Assembly: GCF_050971785.1 (NCBI RefSeq)
Contig: NZ_JBPCCU010000001.1
Location: 1,364,001 to 1,428,000 of the forward strand
Length of the DNA stretch: 64,000 nucleotides
From: Actinomadura_E scrupuli
GTDB taxonomy: Bacteria > Actinomycetota > Actinomycetes > Streptosporangiales > Streptosporangiaceae
Reading direction: 5' to 3'
Part shown: positions 18,501 through 25,706 of the stretch, one piece after another
Numbering within the stretch: position 1 is the first letter of the stretch
How the letters are laid out: each line of letters begins with the position of its first letter
Position numbers and translations under genes: made by a program
The notes under the pieces: model-generated
Told to the model about the DNA's origin: nothing
Database searches by the model: none
What the model saw: the letters and a program-made list of their open reading frames with translations, nothing else

Positions 18501-21446
18501 CTGGAGCGGATCACCGCACTGGCGCCCCGCCGCATCCTGGAGATCGGCGTCGGCACCGGCCTGCTGCTGGCGCGGCTGGCACCGGACGCCGAGAGCTACT
18601 GGGGCACCGACTTCGCCGGGCCCGTCATCGACAAGCTGCGCGCGGACCTCGACCCGGACTCGCCGGTGCGGCTGCTCTGCCGGCCCGCCCACGACACCAC
18701 CGGGCTCCCTGAGGACTTCTTCGACACCGTCGTGATCAATTCGGTGGTGCAGTACTTCCCCGGCGCCGGATACCTGACCGATGTGATCGGCAAGGCACTG
18801 GACCTGCTCGTGCCGGGCGGGGCCCTGTTCATCGGCGACGTCCGGGACCTGCGGTCGCTCCGGGTCTTCCACGCCGCGATCCAGCTGGGCCGGGGCGGAG
18901 ACCTGAGGGCCGTCGACCGGGCGGTCCGGATGGAGAAGGAACTGCTGCTGGACCCGGCGTTCTTCAGCTCGCTGGAGTCGGCCGGCCGCGTCGAGGTCCG
19001 CACCAAGCGGGGCGTCCACCACAACGAGCTGACGAGGCATCGCTACGACGTCACGCTATGGAAGTCCCCTGTCCCGGCGCCGCCGCACACGCCCGTCGTG
19101 GACTGGACGGGACCTGGCGTCCTGGCCGAGCTGCCCGCGGGCCCGGTGCGGCTGCGGGGCATCCCCGACCCGAGGGTGTCGGCCGAGGCCGCGGCGCTGC
19201 GCGCCCTGGCGGACGGAGCACCCGGCGCGGACGCCGCCGCCCTGCTGGCGGAGCCCGCGCGGGGGTTCGAGCCCGAGGAACTGTACGCCCTCGACCCGGC
19301 CGTGGTCACGACCCCCTCGGACGTGGTCGGCCGCTACGACGCGGTGTTCGGCGGCGGCTCGGCGAGCCCGGCCGCCGAGCCCGGACGGCGTCCCGAGCAG
19401 TACGCCAACAACCCGGCCGCCGCCCGTGATCTGGGGGCGCTGGCCGCCAGGGTCCGTGACGGGCTGAAGCAGCGGCTGCCCGCCTACATGGTGCCGGCCG
19501 CGGTGGTGACGCTGGACGCGCTGCCCCTGACCGTCAACGGCAAGCTCGACCGGCGGGCTCTGCCCGCGCCCGGCCGGAGCGGCCCCACCGCGACGGGACG
19601 GGCCCCGCGCACCCCGGTCGAGCGGCTGCTGAGTGCCCTGTTCGCCGAGGTCCTGGACGTCTCCACGGTCGGAATCGACGACGGGTTCTTCGACCTCGGC
19701 GGGCACTCCCTGCTGGCCACGCGGCTGATCGGTAAGGCCCGCACGGTGCTGCGCGCCGAACTGGCCATCCGCGACCTGTTCGAAGCGCCGACGGTGGCCG
19801 AACTGGCCGCCCGGGTGCACGCTCGCGCGGGGGAGGAGTTGCGCCCGCCGCTGGAGGCGCGCGTACGTCCCGAGCGGGTGCCGCTGTCGTTTGCGCAGCG
19901 GCGCCTGTGGGTGCTCGACCAGATCCTGCGCGAGGACGACGGCCCCCGCGAGGCCTACCACCTGCCGCTGGCGGTGCGGCTGCGCGGTGACCTCGACCTG
20001 GCCGCGCTGGAGGCGGCGATCGGCGACATAGTGGCCCGGCACGAGAGCCTGCGCACGGTGTTCCCCGAGCACCAGGGCGTGCCCTACCAGCGGATCCTGT
20101 CGCCGCAGGAGGCCCGTCCCGTCCTGGAGGTCTCCACGGCCGAACCGGCCGAGGTGATCGGCCGCCCGTTCGACCTGGCCGCGCGGATCCCGCTGCGGGT
20201 CGCGGTCCTGCCTGCGGGGGAGGGGGAGCACCTGCTGCTCGCGGTCTTCCATCACATCGCGTTCGACGAGTGGTCGTTCGGCCCGTTCGCCCGCGACGTG
20301 GCCCGCGCCTACACCGCCCGCCTGGACGGCGCCGCGCCCGACTGGGAACCGGCCGCCGTGCAGTACGCCGACTACACCCTCTGGCAGGGCGACCTGCTCG
20401 GAGACCCGCTCGACCCCGGCAGCCGGCACGCCCGCCAGCTCGCCTACTGGGCGCAGGCCCTCTCGGGGCTGCCGGAGGAGATCCCGCTGCCGGTCGACCG
20501 GGACCGCCCGGCGCGGGTCGGGCAGCGGGGCGGCACCGCCGTCCGCGATCTGCCCCGCCCGCTGGTGGAACGGCTGCGGTCGGTGGCCCGCTCGGGCGGC
20601 GCCACGATGTTCATGGTCTGCCAGGCCGCGGTCGCCGCGCTCCTGCACCGGACGGGCGCGGGAGACGACATGCCGCTGGGCAGCCCGGTCGCCGGGCGCA
20701 CCGACGAGGCCGCCGGAGATCTGGTCGGGTTCTTCGTCAACACGCTGGTGCTGCGCGCGGACGTCTCGGGCGACCCGTCGTTCACCGAGCTGCTGAGCCG
20801 GGTCCGCGACACCGACCTGGCCGGCCTCGCCCACCAGGACCTGCCGTTCGAGGCGCTGGTCGAGGCGCTGCGCCCGCGCCGGGTGCCGGGCCGCAACCCG
20901 CTGTTCCAGGTGATGGTCGGCTACGAGAACCAGGGCCTCGGCGAGGTGGTGTTCCCCGGACTCGAGCAGACCCCGGCGGAGTTCGGCCCGGCGGCGGCCA
21001 AGTTCGACCTGGACTTCATCTTCCGCGAGGACGGCGACGCGCTGCGGCTGATCGTCGACTACTCGGCGGAGCTGTTCGAGGAGTCCACGGTCGAGGCGAT
21101 GATCGAGGCCCTGCTCGGGGTGTTCGAGGCGGTCGCGGACGCGCCCGACGCACCAGTTGGCGACCTGCCCACGACGCTCAGCGCCCGCTCCGTCACCGGG
21201 GCGGCGCCTGACCACGGCGGGCGGCGTGACGACGACCGGGAGGCCGCGCTCTGCCGGATCTTCGCCGCGGCGCTCGACGTCGACGTGGTCGGCCCGGACG
21301 ACGATTTCTTCGATCTGGGCGGCCACTCGCTGCTGGCGATGCGACTGGTGCGCCGGATCCGGCAGGAGCCGGGCTGCGCGGGCGTCAAGGTCGCGACCTT
21401 GATGACCGCCCCGACCGTCAGATCGCTACTGAATCGTTTGGAATGA
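9516..21446 (+). CDS. Multimodular NRPS: C-A-PCP / C-A-PCP / C-A(MT)-PCP / C-PCP
   Basis: About 3976 aa. Module 1: C (HHIAWDG near 9990), A (YTSGSTGRPKG near 11397), PCP (GGHSLLA near 12508); code D-I-L-Q-V-G-V-V-W-K, close to the Gly code. Module 2: C (HHAFADEWS), A (FTSGSTGTPKA), PCP (GGDSISA near 15444); code I-D-T-T-V-S-L-G-D-K, close to beta-alanine codes. Module 3: C starting LSPLQEGLLFH, with SELILLDGWS where HHxxxDG is expected; A code D-M-E-N-L-G-L-I-N-K, identical to the known N5-hydroxyornithine code; a SAM methyltransferase (ILEIGVGTGLLLARL, about 18350-19060) is inserted between motifs A8 and A10; PCP near 19698. Module 4: C (HHIAFDEWS near 20250) and PCP (near 21319) without A or thioesterase. 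GTG at 9516 follows GGAAGAG; GTG at 9477 is an alternative. It should extend the salicyl-azoline chain made by the NRPS at 1300. Confidence 0.94.
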   Translation: MQEQTAARRRELMRRMMAQAGLGPDTDRIAPRGSGGPGPLSYAQQSMWLHHQAFPASPAYNVCLLVRMDGDLDTGALREALRALLRRHAVLRTVYLDGPCQHVLDDDTLDLPVLDCADADARAAELAAQPFDLRAERPIRLELLREREHGYALVLVVHHIAWDGMTWGSLSRDLSALYRAEVTGAPDGLPPLTVQYADYAAWEQRREPSPEDLAFWRERLDPPPAPLDLPADHPRGAASSERGGRRARRFGDDVTAGMRALAAEENITPYMVMLTAHAVLLHRYTGAVDIAIGSAVMNREHTEIERLVGNFGNTLVLRTDLSGTPTFRAALRRVRDVAGDAFAHQALPYDKIVEELRPARRAGRSPFFDTMLLFLAQEIGDLDLPGVRTSWSHIHNGTTHFDLSLEAFVRPDGMLVEATFRRELFEDARIDALLRHLETLMRAALTDPDRAIGALELMDDAERAVIATANDTDRAVSAETVVSLFEEQVRRTPDAVAVEGEGGPLTYAELDARARGLAGVLRARGAAPGQVVALALPRTADLVIALLGVLKTGAAYLPLDLDHPADRLAYMLGDAGPLCVLATPQTAHLVPEGTGTLVLKEAAGDGTPPADPGPAAPVAPADLAYVIYTSGSTGRPKGVAIPHVALTNFLLTMRERLALTPADRLVAVTTIAFDIAALELYVPLLSGATVVLATRAQVRDPAALGALLAGATVVQATPSLLGSLDPAALQGLRVLVGGEALPPALAGTLAEVTSEAVNVYGPTEATVWATAADLPATGIGRPFRNTRAHVLDAALLPVPVGVPGELYLAGVQLARGYVGRPDLTAERFTADPFGPPGTRMYRTGDLARRGRDGSLEYLGRTDDQVKIRGFRIEPAEVQAVLAGHPGVAQAAVVVREDVPGDPRLIGYLVLRDDAEPDDVRRSAVAVLPEYMVPAALVPLEELPRTVNGKLDRAALPAPEAQISGREPRDAREAALCAVFAETLGLDRVGIDDDFFALGGHSLLATRLAGRVRTVLDAELTIADVFEARTVAELAPRLADGAGLRVRDVTRPGTVPASAAQRGLWFEERLRGPSAAYALPLGLRLTGPVDPGALRAALGDVVARHETLRTLLVEGPDGLPVQHILDEAAVTLDVVDATGWDADRLARAQSAAAAHVFDVGADLPIRATLWKVTDRESVLVLVQHHAFADEWSFTPLLADLSRAYTARLGGAAPGWAPLPVQYADYTAWQLATDDHTASLGFWAGTLAGLPEETALPLDRPRPAEASHRGALVPFRLPLAGIRRLAADSGTSVFMVLHAAVAALLQRSGAGEDIALGSPIAARGDEDLADLVGVFVNLLVLRTDLSGDPTFAELLDRVKAADLAAFSHAGVPFDRVVERLAPERSLARSPLFQVMIVHQRLDDVRLRLPGVSAEPFLPETGGVKFDLDLYFAEGEQEIEGFAAYATDLFDPETITGLLDRLADLLARAADAPGTRLSSFAAPFAAVEPARTLPYRSPAELLAAQTARTPDATALVFDGTALTYAELDRRAEDLADRLAACGAGPEQTVAIALPRSAEFAVALVAILKTGAAYLPIDTTYPRARIDLMLQVARPLLVLGSDDPPGSAPPRPRRAPDPAHPAYVIFTSGSTGTPKAVVGTQRALGNRLAWGTELAEPGVRVAKSSPSFIDGTTELLGGLVAGDTIVIADDATATDPLALSSFIDRHRITFVTVVPSLLAALLETGDLPSVTTWVSSGEALPPALAARVPGRLVDLYGCSEAAGDSLVSEGGGLVPIAGTTALVLDDALREAPVGELYLAGDGLARGYLGDPARTSERFVAAPFGPPGTRMYRTGDRVRRRRDGGLDFLGRADDQVKIRGFRIEPGEIEAVLTAQPGVRQAAVAARSGPRLVGYVVGDADLDALHTRLGELLPGYLVPAVLVGLDALPLNPNGKVDRRALPEPAVHEGRAPATGAERLVAALVAETLGRDGVSADDDFFRIGGDSISAALLVARARRAGVSFTVREVFRLRTVAALAHGGIATAPAVPASLAPVPDGGELPLSPLQEGLLFHLMMAGDDRDIYVQQAVVTLTGPVDPDRLAIAARHVLEKFPNLRAGFRTEGGQSVQFVPEKFEVDWAYADAGGAEELEAFVEGQRARPFTPGEPPLIRFGLARTGPGDFRLVLTSELILLDGWSGGLLVTSLLDFYGDAEAEAARPVTPFRAYLDWIGRQDREAAVKAWCAGLDGLGEPTLLRPELAGRPADLATAGEIHRELPGDLAARIGTLARTTGLTLGTLYETAWGLLLMGLTGRDDVVFGASVSGRHPDVDGVESIVGLLFNTIPVRVRARGGDPLRAVLERVQTARSELFDHSYVALADVQRALGLGTLFDTLFVFQNFPGMPTDRGFGPGGDVRVRGREVRDATHYPVTMVVDPGAGLRVMHRGDALTTAETERLADRYLQILETLAAAPDTTCDRLDLLLPDEHARLAADRAASVRHVPESTIAELLAEQAARTPDEVALVSRPDVSLTYAELNAQVNRLARLLRAHGAGPERVVALALPRSAQMVVALFAVLRTGAAYLPLELDYPADRLDYMLADAAPAVLVSHAGIAAGLTHAGTTVPLDDPAVQDALAALPAGDLTDDELPGFTRGTPGRLAHPAYVIYTSGSTGRPKGVVTPYLGLTNMQFNHRANIFDPVVAAAGRRLRIAHTVSFSFDMSWEELLWLIEGHEVHVCDEDLRRDAEALTSYLREHRIDVINVTPTYAQQLLEEGLLDGEHRPPLVLLGGEAVPAAVWDRLAGAEGVLGYNLYGPTEYTINTLGGGTDDSATPTVGKPIWNTLGHVLDGWLRPVPPGVPGELYIAGAGLARGYLGRPDLTAERFVADPFGGGRMYRTGDLVRVRPDGNIDFLGRTDDQVKIRGYRVELEEIETALAGEPGVGQAAVVAADTDVPGVKRLIGYVVPDGVAQPEAEDEHVAEWRQIYDAEYTEIGTAVHTEDFAGWDSSYDGRPIPLEHMREWRENTLERITALAPRRILEIGVGTGLLLARLAPDAESYWGTDFAGPVIDKLRADLDPDSPVRLLCRPAHDTTGLPEDFFDTVVINSVVQYFPGAGYLTDVIGKALDLLVPGGALFIGDVRDLRSLRVFHAAIQLGRGGDLRAVDRAVRMEKELLLDPAFFSSLESAGRVEVRTKRGVHHNELTRHRYDVTLWKSPVPAPPHTPVVDWTGPGVLAELPAGPVRLRGIPDPRVSAEAAALRALADGAPGADAAALLAEPARGFEPEELYALDPAVVTTPSDVVGRYDAVFGGGSASPAAEPGRRPEQYANNPAAARDLGALAARVRDGLKQRLPAYMVPAAVVTLDALPLTVNGKLDRRALPAPGRSGPTATGRAPRTPVERLLSALFAEVLDVSTVGIDDGFFDLGGHSLLATRLIGKARTVLRAELAIRDLFEAPTVAELAARVHARAGEELRPPLEARVRPERVPLSFAQRRLWVLDQILREDDGPREAYHLPLAVRLRGDLDLAALEAAIGDIVARHESLRTVFPEHQGVPYQRILSPQEARPVLEVSTAEPAEVIGRPFDLAARIPLRVAVLPAGEGEHLLLAVFHHIAFDEWSFGPFARDVARAYTARLDGAAPDWEPAAVQYADYTLWQGDLLGDPLDPGSRHARQLAYWAQALSGLPEEIPLPVDRDRPARVGQRGGTAVRDLPRPLVERLRSVARSGGATMFMVCQAAVAALLHRTGAGDDMPLGSPVAGRTDEAAGDLVGFFVNTLVLRADVSGDPSFTELLSRVRDTDLAGLAHQDLPFEALVEALRPRRVPGRNPLFQVMVGYENQGLGEVVFPGLEQTPAEFGPAAAKFDLDFIFREDGDALRLIVDYSAELFEESTVEAMIEALLGVFEAVADAPDAPVGDLPTTLSARSVTGAAPDHGGRRDDDREAALCRIFAAALDVDVVGPDDDFFDLGGHSLLAMRLVRRIRQEPGCAGVKVATLMTAPTVRSLLNRLE

Positions 21447-21477
21447 GGCCTTCCTTGCCCCTGCAAAGATTGTTAAC

Positions 21478-21496
21478 TTAGGTAAGCCTTACCTAA
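21478..21496 (+). promoter_or_regulatory. Iron box before the siderophore-binding protein gene
   Basis: TTAGGTAAGCCTTACCTAA is a perfect palindrome around its central base and close to the DtxR/IdeR consensus. It lies 44 bp before the chosen start and 31 bp after the NRPS stop, so uptake and tailoring genes have their own iron-controlled promoter. Confidence 0.9.
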
Positions 21497-21539
21497 TATG
21501 CGATCTCTCATCGATATCCCCGGAAGGACCTTCCCCCTG

Positions 21540-22547
21540 ATGCGCAACCCGATGCGCCGCCTGGCCGCGGCCGGAGCGCTGGTGCTCGGCTTCGGCCTCG
21601 TCACCGCCTGCGGCGACAGTGACACGCCCGCCGACCCCCCCGTGTCGGCGTCCGCCGGTGCCTTCCCGGTCACCATCACCCACAAGCTCGGCACCACCAA
21701 GATCGACATCGCCCCCAAGCGGATCGTCGCCCTTGGCGAGGCCGACCAGGACACACTGCTCGCGCTGGGCGTCCAGCCGGTCGGGATGGCCGAGCTGACC
21801 GGAGTCGAGGCCGACGGGCTCGCTCCCTGGAGCGCCCCCAAGATCACAGGCACCAGACCGACCCTCCTCAAGGTCGGTGAGTCGGGCTTCTCCCTGGAGC
21901 GGATCGCGGCCCTCAAGCCGGACCTGATCCTGGCTGCGGGCGACTTCTACATCGACAAGGAGTACGCCAAGCTCTCGCGGCTCGCGCCCACCGTCGCCTA
22001 CCAGACCGGCCCGGCCGAGGACGGCTGGCAGTCCATCGCGGCCCAGGTCGCCAAGGCCATCGGCCGCACCGCGGACGGCCAGAAGCTCGTCACCGACGTC
22101 GAGACGAAGATCGGCTCGGTCAGGACCACCTACCCGGAGCTCACCGGCAAGGCCTTCGCGCTCACCAGCGTGTTCCCCTCGGGCAACATCGGCGTGATGA
22201 AGTCCGACGCCGACACCAGCGTCAAGCTGTTCGACCTGTTCGGTCTCGTCCTGCCCGACCAGCTCAAGAAGCTTCCGGGCGAGGGCTTCGCCGCCGAACT
22301 GAGCATGGAGAAGGTCAAGGTCCTCGACGTCGACGTGCTCCTCAGCCACTACAACGACGACCCCGCCACCCAGAAGAAGATCGAGGGCAACAAGCTGTTC
22401 GGCAGCTTGAACGTGGTCAGGCGCGGCTCCTACGTGCCGCTGGACCTCAAGTCGTTCTGGCCGCTCCGTACCCCCACCCCGCTGTCGGTGCCCTACGTCG
22501 TCGACCAGATCGTTCCCCGGATCGCCAAGGCGGCCAAGGCCACCTGA
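21540..22547 (+). CDS. Iron-siderophore ABC transporter substrate-binding lipoprotein
   Basis: 335-aa periplasmic-binding-protein-like receptor (FepB/FhuD fold) that captures ferric siderophore outside the membrane. The signal peptide has Arg residues, a hydrophobic core and the lipobox LVTAC, so Cys24 should be lipidated. The family pattern PKRIVALGEADQDTLLALG follows the mature N-terminus. ATG at 21540 is preferred (GGAAGG upstream); ATG at 21498 abuts the iron box and would give a signal peptide with a 14-residue extension. Partner permease and ATPase are probably those at 1-1265. A long GC hairpin follows the stop. Confidence 0.92.
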   Translation: MRNPMRRLAAAGALVLGFGLVTACGDSDTPADPPVSASAGAFPVTITHKLGTTKIDIAPKRIVALGEADQDTLLALGVQPVGMAELTGVEADGLAPWSAPKITGTRPTLLKVGESGFSLERIAALKPDLILAAGDFYIDKEYAKLSRLAPTVAYQTGPAEDGWQSIAAQVAKAIGRTADGQKLVTDVETKIGSVRTTYPELTGKAFALTSVFPSGNIGVMKSDADTSVKLFDLFGLVLPDQLKKLPGEGFAAELSMEKVKVLDVDVLLSHYNDDPATQKKIEGNKLFGSLNVVRRGSYVPLDLKSFWPLRTPTPLSVPYVVDQIVPRIAKAAKAT

Positions 22548-22554
22548 CCCGCCT

Positions 22555-22583
22555 CCTCCGCGGCCGGGCCCCGGCCGCGGAGG
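22555..22583. terminator. Strong GC hairpin after the binding-protein gene
   Basis: CCTCCGCGGCCGG (22555-22567) pairs perfectly with CCGGCCGCGGAGG (22571-22583) around a 3-base loop. No T-run follows, so it may act as partial terminator or as an mRNA stabiliser between the binding protein and the monooxygenase. Confidence 0.55.
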
Positions 22584-22626
22584 CCCGCCCCTCAGCACAG
22601 TCGGCCACAGCACACGAAAGGCGAGC

Positions 22627-23901
22627 ATGGCGACCCCCGTCTATGACGTCGTGGGAATCGGCTTCGGCCCCTCCAACCTCGCACTCGCGGTAGCGCTCGA
22701 AGAAGAGCACGGCCCGGGAGTCAACGCGATCTTCTTTGAGCGCCAACCCGAGTTCGGATGGCATCGCGGCATGCTCATCGAGGGCGCCACCATGCAGGTG
22801 TCGTTCCTCAAGGACCTGGTGACGATGAGGAATCCCGCCAGTCCCCACACGTTCCTGTCCTACCTCCAGGCGCGGAACCGTCTCGTCGACTTCATCAACC
22901 ACAAGACGATGTACCCGAGCCGGCTGGAGTTCCATGACTACCTCGAGTGGGTCGCGGCGTCCTTCACCGGACTGGTCCGCTACGGGTCCGAGGTCGTCGC
23001 CGTACGCCCCCACGACCGCGACATCCTGGAGGTCGTGGTCCGGCGCGGCGACGAGCTGCACACCTGCCTGACCCGCAACCTCGTCCTGGCCACCGGCCTG
23101 GACCCCGTGCTCCCCGACGGCGTGCGCCTCGGCGACCGCGTCTGGCACACCGAGGAGCTCCTGGTCCGGCTGGCCGGTCTCGGCGGAGCCCAGCCCGGCC
23201 GGTTCGTCGTGGTCGGCGCCGGGCAGAGCGCCGCCGAGGCCGCCGAACACCTGCACCGCAGCTATCCGGCCGCCGAGGTCTGCGCGGTCTTCAGCCGGTA
23301 CGGCTACTCGCCCGCGGACGACAGCTCCTTCGCCAACCGCATCTTCGACCCCGAGGCGGTCGACCACTTCTACGCCGCCCCCGAGGACGTGAAGCGGATG
23401 CTGCTCGGATACTCCCGCAACACCAACTACTCCGTCGTCGACCTCGAACTCATCGACGAGCTGTACCGCCGCGTCTACGCGGAGAAGGTCCAGGGTGTGG
23501 AACGCCTGCGTATCCTCAACGCCTCCCGCCTGCTGGGCGTGGACGCCGACGACGGCGCCGTCCGCACCCGGGTGCGCTTCCTTCCCACCGGCGAGGCCAG
23601 CACGATCGAGAGCGACGTCATCGTGTTCGCCACCGGATACCGCGAACGCGACCCCCTGGACCTGCTCGGCGAGGCCGGCAAACACTGCCGCACCCGCCCG
23701 GAGGGCGGCCTCCAGATCGAACGCGACTACCGGATCGCCACCGACGACGGCCTGACCTGCGGGATCTATCTCCAAGGCGCCACCGAGGACACGCACGGCA
23801 TCGCCTCGTCACTGCTGTCCATGACGGCGATCCGCACCGGCGAGATCGTCCAGTCCATCGCCCGGCGCTCGGCGCCGCTTCTGCAAGGAGCACCGTCATG
23901 A
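22627..23901 (+). CDS. L-ornithine N5-monooxygenase (PvdA/SidA/MbtG family)
   Basis: 424-aa FAD- and NADPH-dependent enzyme that hydroxylates the side-chain amine of ornithine, giving the hydroxamate precursor. Visible: FAD motif GIGFGPSNLALA at residues 10-21, NADPH motif VVGAGQSAAEAAEHL near 196-210, and the family ATGY near the C-terminus (FATGYRERDPLDLLG). Substrate is called ornithine, not lysine, because module 3 of the large NRPS has the N5-hydroxyornithine code. ATG follows AAAGGCGAG. Its stop overlaps the mbtH-like start (ATGA). Confidence 0.92.
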   Translation: MATPVYDVVGIGFGPSNLALAVALEEEHGPGVNAIFFERQPEFGWHRGMLIEGATMQVSFLKDLVTMRNPASPHTFLSYLQARNRLVDFINHKTMYPSRLEFHDYLEWVAASFTGLVRYGSEVVAVRPHDRDILEVVVRRGDELHTCLTRNLVLATGLDPVLPDGVRLGDRVWHTEELLVRLAGLGGAQPGRFVVVGAGQSAAEAAEHLHRSYPAAEVCAVFSRYGYSPADDSSFANRIFDPEAVDHFYAAPEDVKRMLLGYSRNTNYSVVDLELIDELYRRVYAEKVQGVERLRILNASRLLGVDADDGAVRTRVRFLPTGEASTIESDVIVFATGYRERDPLDLLGEAGKHCRTRPEGGLQIERDYRIATDDGLTCGIYLQGATEDTHGIASSLLSMTAIRTGEIVQSIARRSAPLLQGAPS

Positions 23902-24104
23902 CCAACCCGTTCGACGACGTCGAGGGCACCTACCTCATCCTGGTCAACCAGGAGTCCCAGCACTCCCTGTGGCCGTCCTTCGCGTCCGTCCCGGACGGCT
24001 GGACCGCGGTGTTCGGTCCCGAAGAGCGTGAGCGGTGCCTGGAGTACGTCCGCGTCCACTGGACCGACCTGCGGCCGCGGAGCCTGGCCGAGGCGGCCCC
24101 GTGA
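23898..24104 (+). CDS. MbtH-like NRPS accessory protein
   Basis: 68-aa protein of the MbtH family, which binds A domains and is needed for their folding or activity. Conserved points visible: NPFDD at the start, VNQESQHSLWP, VPDGW, FGPEERERCLEYV and WTDLRP. Start ATG has AAGGAG upstream and overlaps the monooxygenase stop; the stop overlaps the next start (GTGA), so three genes are translationally coupled. It probably serves one or more A domains of the two NRPSs. Confidence 0.95.
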   Translation: MTNPFDDVEGTYLILVNQESQHSLWPSFASVPDGWTAVFGPEERERCLEYVRVHWTDLRPRSLAEAAP

Positions 24105-24847
24105 CCTACGGGCACTACGCCATGCGGGTGATCCGCGTCCAACGGCTCACCCCGCACATGGCCCGGATCACCTTCGGCGGGCTGCGGGGCTTCCCCGGCG
24201 CGGGCCTGGACCACCGGGTCAAGGTGTTCTTCCCGCTGCCCGGAGAGGAACGGCCGGTCTACCCGACGGGCGAGGACTGGTGGGAGCGCTGGCAGACAGA
24301 ACCGGTCCGCGCCGTCTTCCGTACCTACACGATCCGCCGGCACCGCCCCGAGGCGGACGAGGCCGACATCGACTTCGTCCTCCATGGCGATGGCGGCCCG
24401 GCCTCGCGGTGGGCGCTGGCCGCCCGCCCCGGTGATCAGGTCGGTCTGTGGGGCCCGCGTGCGGAGTTCGCGCGGCCGCCGGGCACCGACTGGACTCTGC
24501 TGGCGGGCGACGAGACCGCCCTGCCCGCCATCGGCGCGCTCCTGGAGTCCGCGGCACCCGGCCCGCGGTCCCGGGTGTTCATCGAAGTCGCCTCCGCCGC
24601 CGAAGAACAGGACCTGGCGGCGCCGCCCGGGGCCCACATCACCTGGCTGCACCGTGAGAGCGGCGAATCCCTCGCCGCGGCCGTGCCCGCCACGACACTT
24701 CCCGCCGGCCGCCCCTACGCCTGGATCGCCGGCGAGTCCGGCACGGTCACAGCGCTCCGCCGCCACCTCGTGCGCGATCGCGGCTTCCCCCGGAATTCCC
24801 TCTACTTCTCCGGCTACTGGCGCCGGGGCGCCGTCTCCGATCCCTGA
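24101..24847 (+). CDS. Siderophore-interacting protein (ViuB/YqjH-like ferric-siderophore reductase)
   Basis: 248-aa cytoplasmic flavoprotein expected to reduce Fe(III)-siderophore and free the iron. The FAD-binding motif RTYTIRR is near residues 75-81, LHGDGGPASRWA near 105 and the nucleotide-binding WAL/GDQVGLWGPRAEF stretch near 115-130; YAWIAGESG and SLYFSGYWRRG near the C-terminus are typical. The GTG at 24101 overlaps the mbtH-like stop and is chosen over the longer open frame. Last gene of the siderophore locus on this side. Confidence 0.9.
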   Translation: MTYGHYAMRVIRVQRLTPHMARITFGGLRGFPGAGLDHRVKVFFPLPGEERPVYPTGEDWWERWQTEPVRAVFRTYTIRRHRPEADEADIDFVLHGDGGPASRWALAARPGDQVGLWGPRAEFARPPGTDWTLLAGDETALPAIGALLESAAPGPRSRVFIEVASAAEEQDLAAPPGAHITWLHRESGESLAAAVPATTLPAGRPYAWIAGESGTVTALRRHLVRDRGFPRNSLYFSGYWRRGAVSDP

Positions 24848-25119
24848 CCTTTCACGTTCGATCGAGCTCGCGAGCAACCATGGGTCCCCGCTCTCGTCTC
24901 GAAATCGAGCACGGCTTCATGGGCACATGATCGAAATATCCACGACGTTTTGGGCGTGCTGACGACCTTGATTTTCCACGGTGCCGGCGCTCTTCCCACC
25001 GTTCCGAGAGCACGTGGTGCCGGTGGCCAGTGAAGGTCACCACTGTTGTCCAGATGGGGTTCCGTTCGTTTGGATGGGGCGGGCGCTCAAGCTGTTGGTA
25101 CAAAATCCGGAGGTTCTCC

Positions 25120-25632
25120 GTGTCCCGCTCGCGTACTCTCATCAGCTCCGCAGCCATCGTCGGCCTGGCTCTGACCGGCCTGGCCACTCCCGCCGCAGCC
25201 GACTCCTTCTCCTACTACCGGCTCGATCCTCTCGTCTTCACTCCGCTGTTGCGAGGTAACACCATCGAAGGCCTTCCCGGCACCGAATGCCGCTATCGAG
25301 TCCGATACGGCAATTACGGAAATTTGGCATTCGCTCAGATCCGCAGGTACAACTCCTGGTGCGAAAACTACCGCGTTCAGGTCGGAGCATGGCAGGGAAA
25401 CTCGTTCCAGGTCATTCAGTCCGGCGGATCGGGCATCAACGGTAGTGACGGCTGTGGACAGTACTTCGAACTCCAGGCCACCAGCGGCCCCGGCCGGATC
25501 GCGACGCGCGGCACCGCGGTGTCCGGACGACCGAGCCCCAACAGGGATTACTACCATTTCCACGCTGCCGGTTATGGGAGCGGTGGAGCGATTCCGAGCT
25601 CCCTGATCGTCGCCCACTGCGACGGGTCGTGA
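25120..25632 (+). CDS. Small secreted protein of unknown function, four cysteines
   Basis: 170 aa. N-terminal Sec signal peptide of about 28 residues (hydrophobic IVGLALTGLA, cleavage likely after TPAAA). The mature part has four Cys (TECRY, SWCEN, DGCGQ, AHCDG), which suggests two disulfides, and is rich in Tyr, Gly and Asn. GGAGG lies six bases before the GTG at 25120, which decides the start; an upstream ATG at 25030 would bury the signal peptide. No family recognised. GC content is lower than that of the siderophore genes, so it may have a different origin. Confidence 0.75.
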   Translation: MSRSRTLISSAAIVGLALTGLATPAAADSFSYYRLDPLVFTPLLRGNTIEGLPGTECRYRVRYGNYGNLAFAQIRRYNSWCENYRVQVGAWQGNSFQVIQSGGSGINGSDGCGQYFELQATSGPGRIATRGTAVSGRPSPNRDYYHFHAAGYGSGGAIPSSLIVAHCDGS

Positions 25633-25706
25633 CGATGGCGGACGACGCTGTGTGATCTACGGTTCAGGCCGGACGGACCCCAACTGGTTGATCATGGGTT
25701 TCGCCT

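Noticed and set aside
15627..19040. 1137-codon minus-strand frame inside the large NRPS
   Set aside because: Antisense shadow caused by third-position GC bias; no domain, no ribosome site.
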